Shown here: one piece after another, positions 9,354 through 20,422 of the stretch
How the letters are laid out: every line of letters starts with the position of its first letter
How positions within the stretch are numbered: position 1 is the stretch's first letter
Assembly: GCA_014763785.1 (NCBI GenBank)
Contig: JACXUS010000003.1
Location: 1-48,318, forward strand
Direction of reading: 5' to 3'
Source: Sphingomonadales bacterium
GTDB taxonomy: Bacteria; Pseudomonadota; Alphaproteobacteria; Rhodobacterales; Rhodobacteraceae
Length of the DNA: 48,318 bases
Notes under the pieces: generated by a model
Databases searched by the model: none
What the model was told of the DNA's origin: nothing
Seen by the model: the letters and a program-made list of their open reading frames with translations, nothing else
Program-made: the position numbers and the translations under genes

Positions 9354-10595
9354 ATGAGCCGCTCGCTTCTGCTTGGGCTGCGGCTTGGCCTTGGTGCGCT
9401 GCGCAGGCCGGGCGCGCAGGTGGTTGCGGCGACGATCGCGACCCCGCGCCCCGAGGGGCCGCTGATCTGGCTCAGCCTCGGGCAACAGGGCGATCTGGCG
9501 GCGGGTGCCGCGCTGGTGGCGCGGCGGCTGATCGCGGCCAGTCCCGGGCTTGGCCTGCTGATCACCGCGCCCGGCGGTGCCCCCGCGGGCCTGCCCGAGC
9601 GGGTGATCGGCGCCCCCGCCCCCGAGGATATGCCCGCCGCGGTGCGCGCGATGCTGGCGCATTGGCGCCCCGATCTGATCGTGCATCTGGGCAGTGACCT
9701 GCCCGCCGCGCTGATCCATGCCGCCGAAGCGGCGGGGGTGGCGCAGATCGTGGCCGATGCGCGGGTCGGGCTGGAAACGGCCGGGCGCTGGCATCTGGCG
9801 CGCGGCATGACTCGCGCTTTGCTCGGCCGGATGGCGCGGATTCTGGTGCGCGATCAGACCAGTGCCGCCGCGCTGACGCGCCTTGGCGTGCCGCCCGAGC
9901 GGATCGAGGTCGGCGGCATTCTGGGCGAGCCGCCCGAGCCGCTGGGCTGTTCCGAAACCGAACGCAGCGCGATTGCCGCGCAGATGCGTCAGCGGCCGGT
10001 CTGGCTGGCGACCAGCGTCCCCGAGGCCGAGCTGGACGCCGTTCTGGCCGCGCATACCCATGTGCTGCGGCTGGCGCATCGGATGCTGCTGATCCTTGCC
10101 CCCGATGCGCCGGGCGACGCGGCCGAGCTGGCCGAGCGGCTGGCGGCGCAGGGCTGGACCGTCGGGCGCCGGTCATGGGAGGGCGAGCCTGACGACGAGA
10201 TGCAGGTGTTTCTGGCCGATGATCCGAATGATTACGGGCTGTGGTATCGGCTGGCGCCGGTGACCTATATGGGCGGCACGCTCTCGGCCCGGGCCGGGGC
10301 GCCTCGCACGCCGTTTGAGCCCGCGGCACTGGGATCGGCAGTGGTGCACGGGCCGCGCACCGATCCCTTTGCAGCCGATTATGCCAAACTCGATGAGGCC
10401 CGCGCCGCGCGCCCGATTGCCCTGCCCAATGCGCTGGGCGAGGCGGTGGCCGATCTGATCGCCCCCGACCGCGCAGCGATGCTCGCGCATAATGCCTGGG
10501 CGGTGACCTCGGGTGGCGCGGGGGCTGCGGCGGCGGTCGCGCAGGCGATCCAGAGCGAGCTGGCGCAGGCCTTGGCCCGCGCGGGGAGGGTGTGA
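9354..10595 (+). CDS. waaA: WaaA/KdtA-like 3-deoxy-D-manno-octulosonic acid transferase, divergent
   Basis: 413 aa; [23 protein letters not shown].....[15 protein letters not shown] matches the WaaA C-terminal pattern; next to lpxK. Signature motifs altered (see findings). Confidence 0.7.
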   Translation: MSRSLLLGLRLGLGALRRPGAQVVAATIATPRPEGPLIWLSLGQQGDLAAGAALVARRLIAASPGLGLLITAPGGAPAGLPERVIGAPAPEDMPAAVRAMLAHWRPDLIVHLGSDLPAALIHAAEAAGVAQIVADARVGLETAGRWHLARGMTRALLGRMARILVRDQTSAAALTRLGVPPERIEVGGILGEPPEPLGCSETERSAIAAQMRQRPVWLATSVPEAELDAVLAAHTHVLRLAHRMLLILAPDAPGDAAELAERLAAQGWTVGRRSWEGEPDDEMQVFLADDPNDYGLWYRLAPVTYMGGTLSARAGAPRTPFEPAALGSAVVHGPRTDPFAADYAKLDEARAARPIALPNALGEAVADLIAPDRAAMLAHNAWAVTSGGAGAAAAVAQAIQSELAQALARAGRV

Positions 10596-11584
10596 TGCAG
10601 GCGCCGCTCTTTTGGTTCACCCCGCCCGAGCGTCCGGCGCTGGCCGCGCGGCTGCTGGCGCCGCTGGGGGCGCTTTATGCCCGGGCAACGGCGCGGCGGG
10701 TGGCGCAGCCCGGCGCGCGTGTGGCTGTGCCCGTGATCTGTGTGGGCAATATCAATGCGGGTGGCACCGGCAAGACCCCGACGGTGATCGCGCTGGTGCA
10801 GCATCTGGCGGCGCGCGGGGTCAGCGCGCATGTCGTCACCCGCGGCCATGGCGGCAGCCTGACCGGCCCCGTGCGCGTCGATGAGCGCGCGCATACCGCC
10901 GATCAGACCGGGGACGAGGCGCTGTTGATTGCGGCCTTCGCGCCGACCTGGGTCGCCAAGGATCGCGCAGCGGGCGCCACGGCGGCAGCGGCCGCGGGGG
11001 CGCAGGCGATCATTCTGGATGACGGACATCAGAACCCGGCGCTGGTCAAGGATCTGTCGATTGTTGTCGTCGATGCGGTGAAGGGCTTTGGCAACGGGCG
11101 CTGCCTGCCCGCGGGGCCGCTGCGCGAACCGGTCGCGGCCGGGATGGCCCGGGCCGATCTGCTCTTGTCGGTCGGCGCCCCGGCCGCACAGGCCGATTTC
11201 GCGGCGCGCTGGGGCGGGGCGGTGCGGATGCCGCATCTGACCGGCGCGCTGGAGCCCTTGCAGACCGGGATGGATTGGGACGGGCTACGGGTGCTGGCCT
11301 TTGCGGGCATCGGCCACCCCGAAAAATTCTTCGCCACGCTGCGCGGCCTTGGCGCCGAGGTGCTGCGCGGCGAGGCGCTCGAGGATCATCAGCCCTTCAC
11401 CCGCGCCCTGCTGACCCGGCTGGAGACCGAGGCCAAGCTGCTGGGCGCGCAACTGGTCACCACCGAAAAGGACGCCGTGCGCCTGCCCGAAGGCTTTCGC
11501 CCCAATGTGCTGGCGCTGCCGGTGCGGTTGCGGATCGCCGACCCGGCGCCGTTGGACACGGCACTGGATCGGCTGGGTCTTTAG
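10595..11584 (+). CDS. lpxK: Tetraacyldisaccharide 4'-kinase
   Basis: [57 protein letters not shown] at 10595 overlaps the waaA TGA. Confidence 0.95.
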   Translation: MQAPLFWFTPPERPALAARLLAPLGALYARATARRVAQPGARVAVPVICVGNINAGGTGKTPTVIALVQHLAARGVSAHVVTRGHGGSLTGPVRVDERAHTADQTGDEALLIAAFAPTWVAKDRAAGATAAAAAGAQAIILDDGHQNPALVKDLSIVVVDAVKGFGNGRCLPAGPLREPVAAGMARADLLLSVGAPAAQADFAARWGGAVRMPHLTGALEPLQTGMDWDGLRVLAFAGIGHPEKFFATLRGLGAEVLRGEALEDHQPFTRALLTRLETEAKLLGAQLVTTEKDAVRLPEGFRPNVLALPVRLRIADPAPLDTALDRLGL

Positions 11585-12723
11585 GCCTTCGCGGTCAGAC
11601 TGGCGCGCACCTCGACATCGTGCTGCCCCAGCCGCGGCGAGGGGCGATCGGTCGCGAGCTCCGCCCCCGAGAACACGATCGGAAGGCGCACACCCGGCAC
11701 ACCATCGGGCGCGATCTGCATGCCGCGCGCGACGATCTGCGGATCGGCAAAGACATCGGCCATCTCGTTGATCGGACCGGCGGGCACGCCCACCGCCTCG
11801 CAGGCCGCCAGAAGCCCCTCGCGGTTGAAGGTGCGGGTGCGATCGGACACAATCTCGGTGATCGCCTCGCGATGCGCGATCCGGTCGGCATTGGTCAGGA
11901 ACCGGGGATCTTTTGCGATTTCAGGAATTTCAAGAATTCCGCACAGCTTCACGAACTGGCTGTCATTGCCGACGGCCAGAATCACGAACCCGTCCGAACA
12001 GGGGAACACCGCATAGGGCACAAGGTTCGGATGCGCATTGCCCATCCGCCGCGGCGAGGTGCCGGTGGCAAGATAGTTCATCGCCTGATTGGCCATGACC
12101 GAGGTCGCCACGTCAAACAGCGCCAGATCGACATGCTGACCGACGCCGGTCGTCGCGCGCTGATGCAGGGCCGCCAGAATGCCGGTCGCCGCATAGACCC
12201 CGGTGAACACGTCGGCCACCGCCACGCCCACCTTCTGCGGCTGGTCGTTCGGATCGCCCGTCACGCTCATCATCCCGGACATGCCCTGAATGATATAGTC
12301 ATAGCCCGCGCGATGCGCATAGGGGCCGTCCTGCCCGAAGCCGGTGACCGAAGCATAGATCAGCCGCGGATTGACCGCGCGCAGGCTATTGTAATCCAAG
12401 CCATATTTCACGAGCCCACCGACCTTGAAATTCTCGATCAGGATATCGGCATCGGCCACCAGCGCGCGCACGAAGGCCTGCCCCTCGGGCGTGCGGAAAT
12501 CGCAGGTGACGGACCGCTTGCCGCGGTTCGTCGCATGGAAATAGGCGGCCGATGTCTCGCCGTCATGGGTCAGGAAGGGCGGGCCCCAGCGGCGGGTGTC
12601 GTCGCCTTCGGGCGCCTCGACCTTGATCACATCCGCGCCCAGATCGGCGAGGATCTGACCGGCCCAGGGGCCCGCCAGAATCCGCGCCAGCTCGACAACT
12701 TTCACACCGGCCAGAGGGGTCAT
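11581..12723 (-). CDS. CaiB/BaiF family CoA transferase
   Basis: 380 aa; [60 protein letters not shown]. Confidence 0.92.
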   Translation of the reverse strand: MTPLAGVKVVELARILAGPWAGQILADLGADVIKVEAPEGDDTRRWGPPFLTHDGETSAAYFHATNRGKRSVTCDFRTPEGQAFVRALVADADILIENFKVGGLVKYGLDYNSLRAVNPRLIYASVTGFGQDGPYAHRAGYDYIIQGMSGMMSVTGDPNDQPQKVGVAVADVFTGVYAATGILAALHQRATTGVGQHVDLALFDVATSVMANQAMNYLATGTSPRRMGNAHPNLVPYAVFPCSDGFVILAVGNDSQFVKLCGILEIPEIAKDPRFLTNADRIAHREAITEIVSDRTRTFNREGLLAACEAVGVPAGPINEMADVFADPQIVARGMQIAPDGVPGVRLPIVFSGAELATDRPSPRLGQHDVEVRASLTAKA

Positions 12724-12726
12724 GGA

Positions 12727-13377
12727 TCAGAGCTTCGCGTCGAGGATCTTTTTCAGGTCGGCATAGGACATGTTGGAATATTTCTGCCCGTCGATCACCA
12801 GCGTCGGCGTTGCGTCGATCGCATCGTCGGTCGCGTGCTTCTGGAAGGTGGCGACCATCGACTGCATCCGCGCCTGATCGTTCATGCAGGCGTCGATCTG
12901 CTCCTTGGACAGGCCCGCCTTCAGACCGATCTTGCGCAGGTTGTCGGCGATCGTCGCCTCTTTGGCATCGCCGATCCACTCCTTCTGGGTGTCATAGAGC
13001 ATGCCCGAAACCGCATGATATTTCGGCGCGCCGACGCATCCCGCAATGGTCCCGGCCCAGAGGCCGAACTTGTCGAAATAGACCTCGCGGTGGATGAATT
13101 TCACCTTGCCGGTGTCGATATAGTCGCGCTTGAGCGGGGCGAAGACATCCTTGTGGAAGGTCGCGCAATGCGGGCAGGTGTAGCTGGCATATTCGATCAC
13201 CGTGATCGGTGCATCGGCGCTTCCCATCGGGATATCGGGCAGGATCTCGGCATCGGCTGCGGCGGCCGGGGTGGCAAAGCCGGTCTGCGACCCGCTCTGG
13301 CGGGTGGCGATCCAGCCGCCGGCAACCGCGACCACGGCGGCCCCGGCGAGGCCCAGAAGGAGAGAGCGACGGGTCAT
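12727..13377 (-). CDS. DsbA-family thiol:disulfide oxidoreductase (thioredoxin-like, exported)
   Basis: 216 aa; N-terminal Arg-Arg signal-like region; YASYTCPHCATFH active site CPHC. Confidence 0.9.
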   Translation of the reverse strand: MTRRSLLLGLAGAAVVAVAGGWIATRQSGSQTGFATPAAAADAEILPDIPMGSADAPITVIEYASYTCPHCATFHKDVFAPLKRDYIDTGKVKFIHREVYFDKFGLWAGTIAGCVGAPKYHAVSGMLYDTQKEWIGDAKEATIADNLRKIGLKAGLSKEQIDACMNDQARMQSMVATFQKHATDDAIDATPTLVIDGQKYSNMSYADLKKILDAKL

Positions 13378-13931
13378 TCTTGATCAGCCTTTCGTTGTGC
13401 GGCCCGCTGGGCCGACTTGGTCAATACGTTCTGTGCGAGCCGCTCGAGTGCGTGGCGCAAGCCTTCATCGGCGATGGGTTCGGCACTGGCCGCGGCGCGG
13501 GCCAGCAGCTCGGGCGCGGGCGGCGGGGCCGCGCGTTTTGGCGCGGGGGTGAATTGCGCCTGCCCCTCGGCAAAGCCGGTGGGCGCGGTCTGGGTCAGGA
13601 TCACCCGCGCGATCGCATTATAGCCATAGACGGCATTCACCTTGTCGCGGATCCGCGGCAGCTGCATCTGCAACATCGGCGCCGAGGCCCCGCGCACAAG
13701 CAATGTAAGCGTGGCGCCGAAGCCGCCCTTGCAATAGCCGATCTTCACCGGCAGGGTCTGGGCGGCGATCTCTTCGCCGACGACCTCGGGCCAGTGGGTG
13801 AGAAGCCGCGAGACGGCAAAGCCGCGGGTCTCGCCCGCCGTGCGGATCCGCTCGCGCAACAGCCCGCCCGCGGCTTCGAAACCGCGCATCCGGCGCTCGG
13901 GCGCCTTCGGTCGGGGCGTGTCGGAACTCAT
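13374..13931 (-). CDS. DUF721/DciA-family protein
   Basis: Start MSSDTPRPKAPERRMRGFEAAGGLLRE; LTHWPEVVGEEIAAQTLPVKI pattern of DUF721; TGA/ATG overlap with downstream dsbA-like gene. Confidence 0.75.
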   Translation of the reverse strand: MSSDTPRPKAPERRMRGFEAAGGLLRERIRTAGETRGFAVSRLLTHWPEVVGEEIAAQTLPVKIGYCKGGFGATLTLLVRGASAPMLQMQLPRIRDKVNAVYGYNAIARVILTQTAPTGFAEGQAQFTPAPKRAAPPPAPELLARAAASAEPIADEGLRHALERLAQNVLTKSAQRAAQRKADQE

Positions 13932-14019
13932 CCGGGCTTTCCTCTCCTGCGGCGATATTTTAGGCAGGGCGCGTGGGCCAAGGCCAGTCCATAGCACGAA
14001 GTGAGGGCATAAAGATTGC

Positions 14020-15093
14020 GTGACAGCGAGGCAAGTTTTGCGCGCGGGTGAAGAGGCGGCCGCGGGCGCGGCTTTGCTCGGCTGGTATGACCGGGCGGCG
14101 CGGGTGATGCCCTGGCGGGTGGGCCCGGCCGAGCGTGCCGCGGGCGCGCGCCCCGATGCCTATGCCGTCTGGCTCTCCGAGGTGATGCTGCAACAGACGA
14201 CGGTCGCCGCGGTGCGCGATTATTTCCGCCGCTTCACTGCGCGCTGGCCCGGCGTGGCCGATCTGGCCGCGGCCGAAGATGCCGAGGTGATGGCCGAATG
14301 GGCGGGGCTTGGCTATTACGCGCGGGCCCGGAACCTCTTGAAATGTGCCCGCGCCGTGGTGGCCGAGCATGGCGGACGCTTCCCCGAGACCGCCGCGGGC
14401 CTGCGCGCCCTGCCCGGCATCGGCCCCTATACCGCGGCGGCGGTGGCGGCGATCGCCTTCGATGAGGCGGCCGTGGCGGTCGATGGCAATGTCGAGCGGG
14501 TGGTTGCCCGGCTTTGGGCCATCACCGATCCGCTGCCCGGCGCAAAGTCCCGGCTGACCGGGCTGGCCGGGCGGCTGACGCCCGCGGATCGCCCGGGCGA
14601 TCATGCGCAGGCGATGATGGATCTGGGCGCCACGATCTGCACCCCGCGCAGCCCCGATTGCGCCGCCTGCCCGGTGGCGGCCTTTTGTGCCGCCCGCGCG
14701 CAGGGCATCGCCGCCAGCCTGCCGCGCAAGGCGCCGAAGCCCGAAAAGCCCACCCGCCGCGGCTTCGCCTATGTCGCGATAGACCCCGCGGGGGGCGTGC
14801 TTCTGGAGCGCCGCCCCGACAAGGGCCTGCTGGGCGGCACGCTCGGGTTTCCGGGCTCGGACTGGTCCGAGGACCCCGCCCCGCGCCCGCCCCTGACGGC
14901 CGAGTGGCGCGCGGCGCCGGTCATGGTGCGCCACACCTTCACCCATTTCCATCTGGACCTGGTGGTGATGGTCGCGCGTGCCACGGGCCCCGGCTTCACC
15001 CCGCGCGACACCTTCCGCCCCGGCGATCTGCCGACGCTGATGCGCAAGGTCTGGGACGCGGCGCAAAGCGCGGATTGGTCGCATCCTGACTGA
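14020..15093 (+). CDS. mutY: A/G-specific adenine glycosylase
   Basis: GTG start; WLSEVMLQQTTVAAVRDYF, LPGIGPYTAAAVAAIAF, CTPRSPDCAACPVAAFC 4Fe-4S ligands, C-terminal NUDIX-like part. Confidence 0.95.
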   Translation: MTARQVLRAGEEAAAGAALLGWYDRAARVMPWRVGPAERAAGARPDAYAVWLSEVMLQQTTVAAVRDYFRRFTARWPGVADLAAAEDAEVMAEWAGLGYYARARNLLKCARAVVAEHGGRFPETAAGLRALPGIGPYTAAAVAAIAFDEAAVAVDGNVERVVARLWAITDPLPGAKSRLTGLAGRLTPADRPGDHAQAMMDLGATICTPRSPDCAACPVAAFCAARAQGIAASLPRKAPKPEKPTRRGFAYVAIDPAGGVLLERRPDKGLLGGTLGFPGSDWSEDPAPRPPLTAEWRAAPVMVRHTFTHFHLDLVVMVARATGPGFTPRDTFRPGDLPTLMRKVWDAAQSADWSHPD

Positions 15094-15144
15094 TTGCCGC
15101 GCGCGCGGCCCGCGCTATCATGGCGCAAACCCCGGAGGTGCCCC

Positions 15145-16287
15145 TTGTCCACCCGCGAAGAGATCCGCCGCCCCGGCCGCGCCCTGCCCTTCTGGCTGTC
15201 GCTGGGCACGCTGCCCCTGGTGGTGATCGAGGCGCGGTTTGGCGGCTGGACGCTGGTGCTATTGCCGACCTATGCGTGGTGGCTGGTCAGCCTGCTCGAC
15301 GGGCTGCTCGGCCGCAACGAGGATCAGCCCGACACCGAAACGCCCGAGGCCGATCTTTTCTGGTATCGGCTGATCACGCTGATCTGGTTCCCGGTTCAGG
15401 CGGTCGCGATCTTCGGCACAATCTGGTGGGTGACCCACAGCGACCATCTGAGCGCGGGCGAGGTGGTCGCGCTGATGTTCGGTCTGGGGGTGATCTCGGG
15501 CACGATCGGGATCGTCTATGCGCACGAACTGCTGCACCAGAAAAACCGGCTGGAACGCTGGCTGGGCGATCTGTTGCTGGCCAGCGTGCTCTATTCGCAT
15601 TTCCGGACCGAACATCTTCTGGTCCATCACCACTGGGTCGGCACGCCGCGCGATGCGGTTTCGGCGCGCTATAACGAGGGGTTCTACCGCTTCTTCCTGC
15701 GGGTGCTGCGCGACTGTCCCTCCAGCGCCTGGCGGGCCGAGGCGCTGATGCTGAAACGCGCGGGCCGCCCGGTCTGGCATGCCAGCAATCCGTTCTGGCG
15801 CTATGGCGCGTTGCAGGCGCTGGCGCTGGCGCTGGCCTATGCGGTGGGCGGCTGGATCGGGGTCGGGCTGTTCGCCTTGCAGGCCTTCTTCGCGGTCTGG
15901 CAGCTCGAATTGACCAACTATGTCGAGCATTACGGCCTGACCCGCGAATACCGCGGCGAGGGGCGGTATGAACATGTCCTGCCGCGGCACAGCTGGAACG
16001 CCGATCATACCGCGTCAAACTGGCTTCTGATCAACCTGCAACGCCATTCGGACCATCATTACAAGCCTGACCGGCGCTTTCCCCTGTTGCAGACCTATTC
16101 CTCGGATGAGGCCCCACAGCTGCCCCTTGGCTATCCGCTGATGACCGCGCTGGCGCTGGTGCCGCCGCTCTGGCGGCGCCGGATGAACCCCCGGGTGCGA
16201 GCCTGGCGCAAACGGTATTATCCCCATATCGCGGATTGGACCGCCTATCGCGAGGGCACGACCCCGATGCCGCGCGGCTCTGTGTGA
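15145..16287 (+). CDS. Alkane 1-monooxygenase (membrane fatty-acid-desaturase superfamily)
   Basis: TTG start preceded by GGAGGTG; His boxes HELLHQKNR, EHLLVHHHWVGT, LQRHSDHHYKP plus NYVEHYGL. Confidence 0.88.
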   Translation: MSTREEIRRPGRALPFWLSLGTLPLVVIEARFGGWTLVLLPTYAWWLVSLLDGLLGRNEDQPDTETPEADLFWYRLITLIWFPVQAVAIFGTIWWVTHSDHLSAGEVVALMFGLGVISGTIGIVYAHELLHQKNRLERWLGDLLLASVLYSHFRTEHLLVHHHWVGTPRDAVSARYNEGFYRFFLRVLRDCPSSAWRAEALMLKRAGRPVWHASNPFWRYGALQALALALAYAVGGWIGVGLFALQAFFAVWQLELTNYVEHYGLTREYRGEGRYEHVLPRHSWNADHTASNWLLINLQRHSDHHYKPDRRFPLLQTYSSDEAPQLPLGYPLMTALALVPPLWRRRMNPRVRAWRKRYYPHIADWTAYREGTTPMPRGSV

Positions 16288-16292
16288 CCAAG

Positions 16293-16367
16293 CGCCGGGG
16301 CGCTGCCCCGGACCCCGGAGTATTTGGACCAAGAAGAAACATGGGGCTTCTTCTTGGTCCAAATACT
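16293..16367. repeat. Copy B of a palindromic intergenic element
   Basis: CCGGGG-cgctg-CCCCGG (16295-16311), then perfect 20-bp inverted repeat AGTATTTGGACCAAGAAGAA (16319-16338) / TTCTTCTTGGTCCAAATACT (16348-16367). Confidence 0.8.
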
Positions 16368-16376
16368 CAAAATCCG

Positions 16377-17012
16377 TCAGCGCACCACGCGCAGCGTCAG
16401 ATTGAGTCGCCCCCCCTGCGGCAGCAGCATCGAGGTGCCCGGCGCGATCCGGTCGATGCCGTGATAGAGGAGCCGCGCGGCCCCGCCCATCACCAGCACA
16501 TCGCCCGAACGCAACCACAGGCTTTGCGTCGCCCCGCCGCGCGTCTCGTTGCCGATGCGAAAGCGGCCGTCGTCGCCCAGACTGATCGACAGCACCGGCT
16601 GGGTGAAGTCAGCCTCGTCGCGGTCCTGATGCAGGCCCATCTTGGCGCCCTCGGCATAATAGTTGATCAGGCAGCATTCGGGGGCGCGCGCCTTGGGCAG
16701 GACTGCATCCCAGATCGCGCGAATGCTGGCGGGAATCGCGGGCCAGGGCGTGCCCTGCGGATGGGTTTCGCTGTAGCGGTATCCGCGCAGGTCCGACACC
16801 CAGCCGAACCGCCCGGCCGAGGTCATCCGCACCGACATCGGCCGCCCATAGGGGGTCATCGGCGAGAACAGCGGTGCCGCGGCCGCCACCGCGCGCAGAT
16901 CCGACACCAAAGCCGCCTGTTCTTGCGGCGACAGCCAGCCCGGATAATGCAGAAAGCCGCGGATCTCCTGTGGCACAGGGCGCGGGGCGCGCTCTTCGGC
17001 GGTTCCGTGCAT
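16377..17012 (-). CDS. alkB: AlkB-family alpha-ketoglutarate-dependent (DNA/RNA) dealkylase
   Basis: Start MHGTAEERAPRPVPQ; NYYAEGAKMGLHQDRDEADFTQPVLSISLGDDGRFRIG, and R.NLTLR C-terminus. Confidence 0.88.
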   Translation of the reverse strand: MHGTAEERAPRPVPQEIRGFLHYPGWLSPQEQAALVSDLRAVAAAAPLFSPMTPYGRPMSVRMTSAGRFGWVSDLRGYRYSETHPQGTPWPAIPASIRAIWDAVLPKARAPECCLINYYAEGAKMGLHQDRDEADFTQPVLSISLGDDGRFRIGNETRGGATQSLWLRSGDVLVMGGAARLLYHGIDRIAPGTSMLLPQGGRLNLTLRVVR

Positions 17013-17039
17013 TTCTCGTGACTTCCTCGGGACGGGGTT

Positions 17040-17068
17040 CTTGCAGGGCGATTTTCCCCTCCTTATAT
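17040..17068 (+). promoter_or_regulatory. Candidate RpoH (sigma-32)-type heat-shock promoter of dnaK
   Basis: CTTGCAG (17040-17046), 14-nt spacer, CCTTATAT (17061-17068); compare CTTGAAA-N11-16-CCCCATNT. Confidence 0.55.
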
Positions 17069-17181
17069 ACGCCGGGAGCCGGAAGGACCAAAGCCTTCCG
17101 GGCCAAACCGAAACCCTGGGATAGGGCGCGGGGGCCTGAATGGACCTGCACCCGCCAATCGCCGCAAGAAGAGGTATTGAA

Positions 17182-19104
<1,923 letters not shown>

Positions 19105-19123
19105 GCGCCGGAACCTGAGGAGC

Positions 19124-19145
19124 GGGCCCCCCTTGGGGGCCCGTT
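19124..19145 (+). terminator. Hairpin between dnaK and dnaJ (weak terminator/attenuator)
   Basis: GGGCCCCC-CTT-GGGGGCCC-GTTT; short T-run. Confidence 0.5.
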
Positions 19146-19175
19146 TCCCCATGTTCCCCCAAAGGGGGTACTGGA

Positions 19176-20330
19176 ATGGCAAAACGCGATTTCTACGAGG
19201 TTCTGGGCGTTGCGCGCGGGGCTTCGGCCGAGGAGCTGAAAAAAGCCTATCGCACCAAGGCGAAAGAGTTTCACCCCGACCGCAACAAGGACAACCCGGA
19301 CGCCGAGGCCCAGTTCAAGGAAGTGAACGAGGCCTATGACGTGCTGAAGGATGCCGACAAGAAGGCGGCCTATGACCGCTATGGCCATGCGGCCTTCGAG
19401 GGCGGCATGGGCGGCGGTGGCCCGCGCGGCGGCGCCTATGCGCAGGGCGATTTCGCCTCTGCCTTCTCGGATGTGTTCGAGGATCTCTTCGGTGACTTCA
19501 TGGGCGGCCGCGGCGGCCCGGGCGGTAGCGGACGAAGCCGCGCCACCCGGGGCTCGGACCTGCGCTATAACATGCGGGTCACGCTGGAAGAGGCCTACAA
19601 GGGCGCGCAGAAGACGATCACCGTGCCCGGCTCGGCGCAATGCGGGGCCTGCAACGGCACCGGCGCCGAAGGCGGGGCCGAGCCGCAGACCTGCCCGACC
19701 TGTTCGGGCATGGGCAAGGTGCGCGCGCAGAACGGCTTCTTCACCGTCGAACGCACCTGCCCGACCTGTGGCGGCGCCGGTCAGGTGGTGAAGAACCCCT
19801 GCAAGGTCTGCCATGGCGCGGGCCGGGTCGAGAAGGAACGCACGCTCTCGGTCAATATCCCGGCGGGGGTCGAGACCGGCACCCGGATCCGGCTGGCCGG
19901 TGAGGGCGAGGCCGGGATGCGCGGCGGGCCCTCGGGCGATCTCTATATCTTCATCGAGGTGAGCGAACATGCGCTCTTTCAGCGCGAGGGCGTGAACCTC
20001 TATTGCCGGGTGCCGGTCAGCATGGCCTCGGCCGCGCTGGGTGGCGAGGTCGAGGTGCCCACGATCGACGGCGGACGGAGCCGCGTGAAGATCCCGCAGG
20101 GCAGCCAGTCGGGTCGGCAGATGCGTCTGCGTGGCAAGGGCATGCCCGCGCTGCGCGGCGCGGGTCTGGGCGATATGGTGATCGAACTGGCGGTGGAAAC
20201 CCCGGTGAACCTGACCTCGCGGCAGAAAGAGCTGCTGCGCGAGTTCGAGAAGATCGAGGCCGAGAACAACCCCGAAGGCGCGTCGTTCTTCAAGAAGGTC
20301 AAGAGCTTCTGGGACGGGATGAAAGGATGA
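19176..20330 (+). CDS. dnaJ: Chaperone DnaJ (Hsp40)
   Basis: J domain with HPD, Gly-rich region, four CxxCxGxG-type repeats. Confidence 0.99.
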   Translation: MAKRDFYEVLGVARGASAEELKKAYRTKAKEFHPDRNKDNPDAEAQFKEVNEAYDVLKDADKKAAYDRYGHAAFEGGMGGGGPRGGAYAQGDFASAFSDVFEDLFGDFMGGRGGPGGSGRSRATRGSDLRYNMRVTLEEAYKGAQKTITVPGSAQCGACNGTGAEGGAEPQTCPTCSGMGKVRAQNGFFTVERTCPTCGGAGQVVKNPCKVCHGAGRVEKERTLSVNIPAGVETGTRIRLAGEGEAGMRGGPSGDLYIFIEVSEHALFQREGVNLYCRVPVSMASAALGGEVEVPTIDGGRSRVKIPQGSQSGRQMRLRGKGMPALRGAGLGDMVIELAVETPVNLTSRQKELLREFEKIEAENNPEGASFFKKVKSFWDGMKG

Positions 20331-20332
20331 AC

Positions 20333-20359
20333 GGGCGCCTTCGGGCGCCCTTTCTCTTT
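20333..20359 (+). terminator. Intrinsic terminator after dnaJ
   Basis: GGGCGCC-TTC-GGGCGCCC followed by TTTCTCTTT. Confidence 0.65.
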
Positions 20360-20422
20360 GAGTATTTGCATCAAGGAAAAGCTTAAACGGTTTTTTAACC
20401 ATCCTGGGCGCAGGCTCGGGCC

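Noticed and set aside
7889-9808. zapE as a 639-aa protein
   Set aside because: The N-terminal 280 aa would be antisense to DUF4170 and waaA; the family start is MSQSLTQIYD at 8962.
11275-13383. 702-aa plus-strand ORF across lpxK end, CoA transferase and DsbA-like genes
   Set aside because: Overlaps three well supported genes; translation lacks domain motifs and is typical of GC-rich shadow ORFs.
13950-13970. GGCGATATTTTAGGCAGG as a further copy of the palindromic element
   Set aside because: Only the GATATTT core resembles the family; no arm or flanking hairpin, too short to claim.
20383-20398. CtrA-like site TTAA-N8-TTAACC upstream of radC
   Set aside because: CtrA boxes use a 7-nt spacer; here it is 8, and a single AT-rich match near a terminator is weak.
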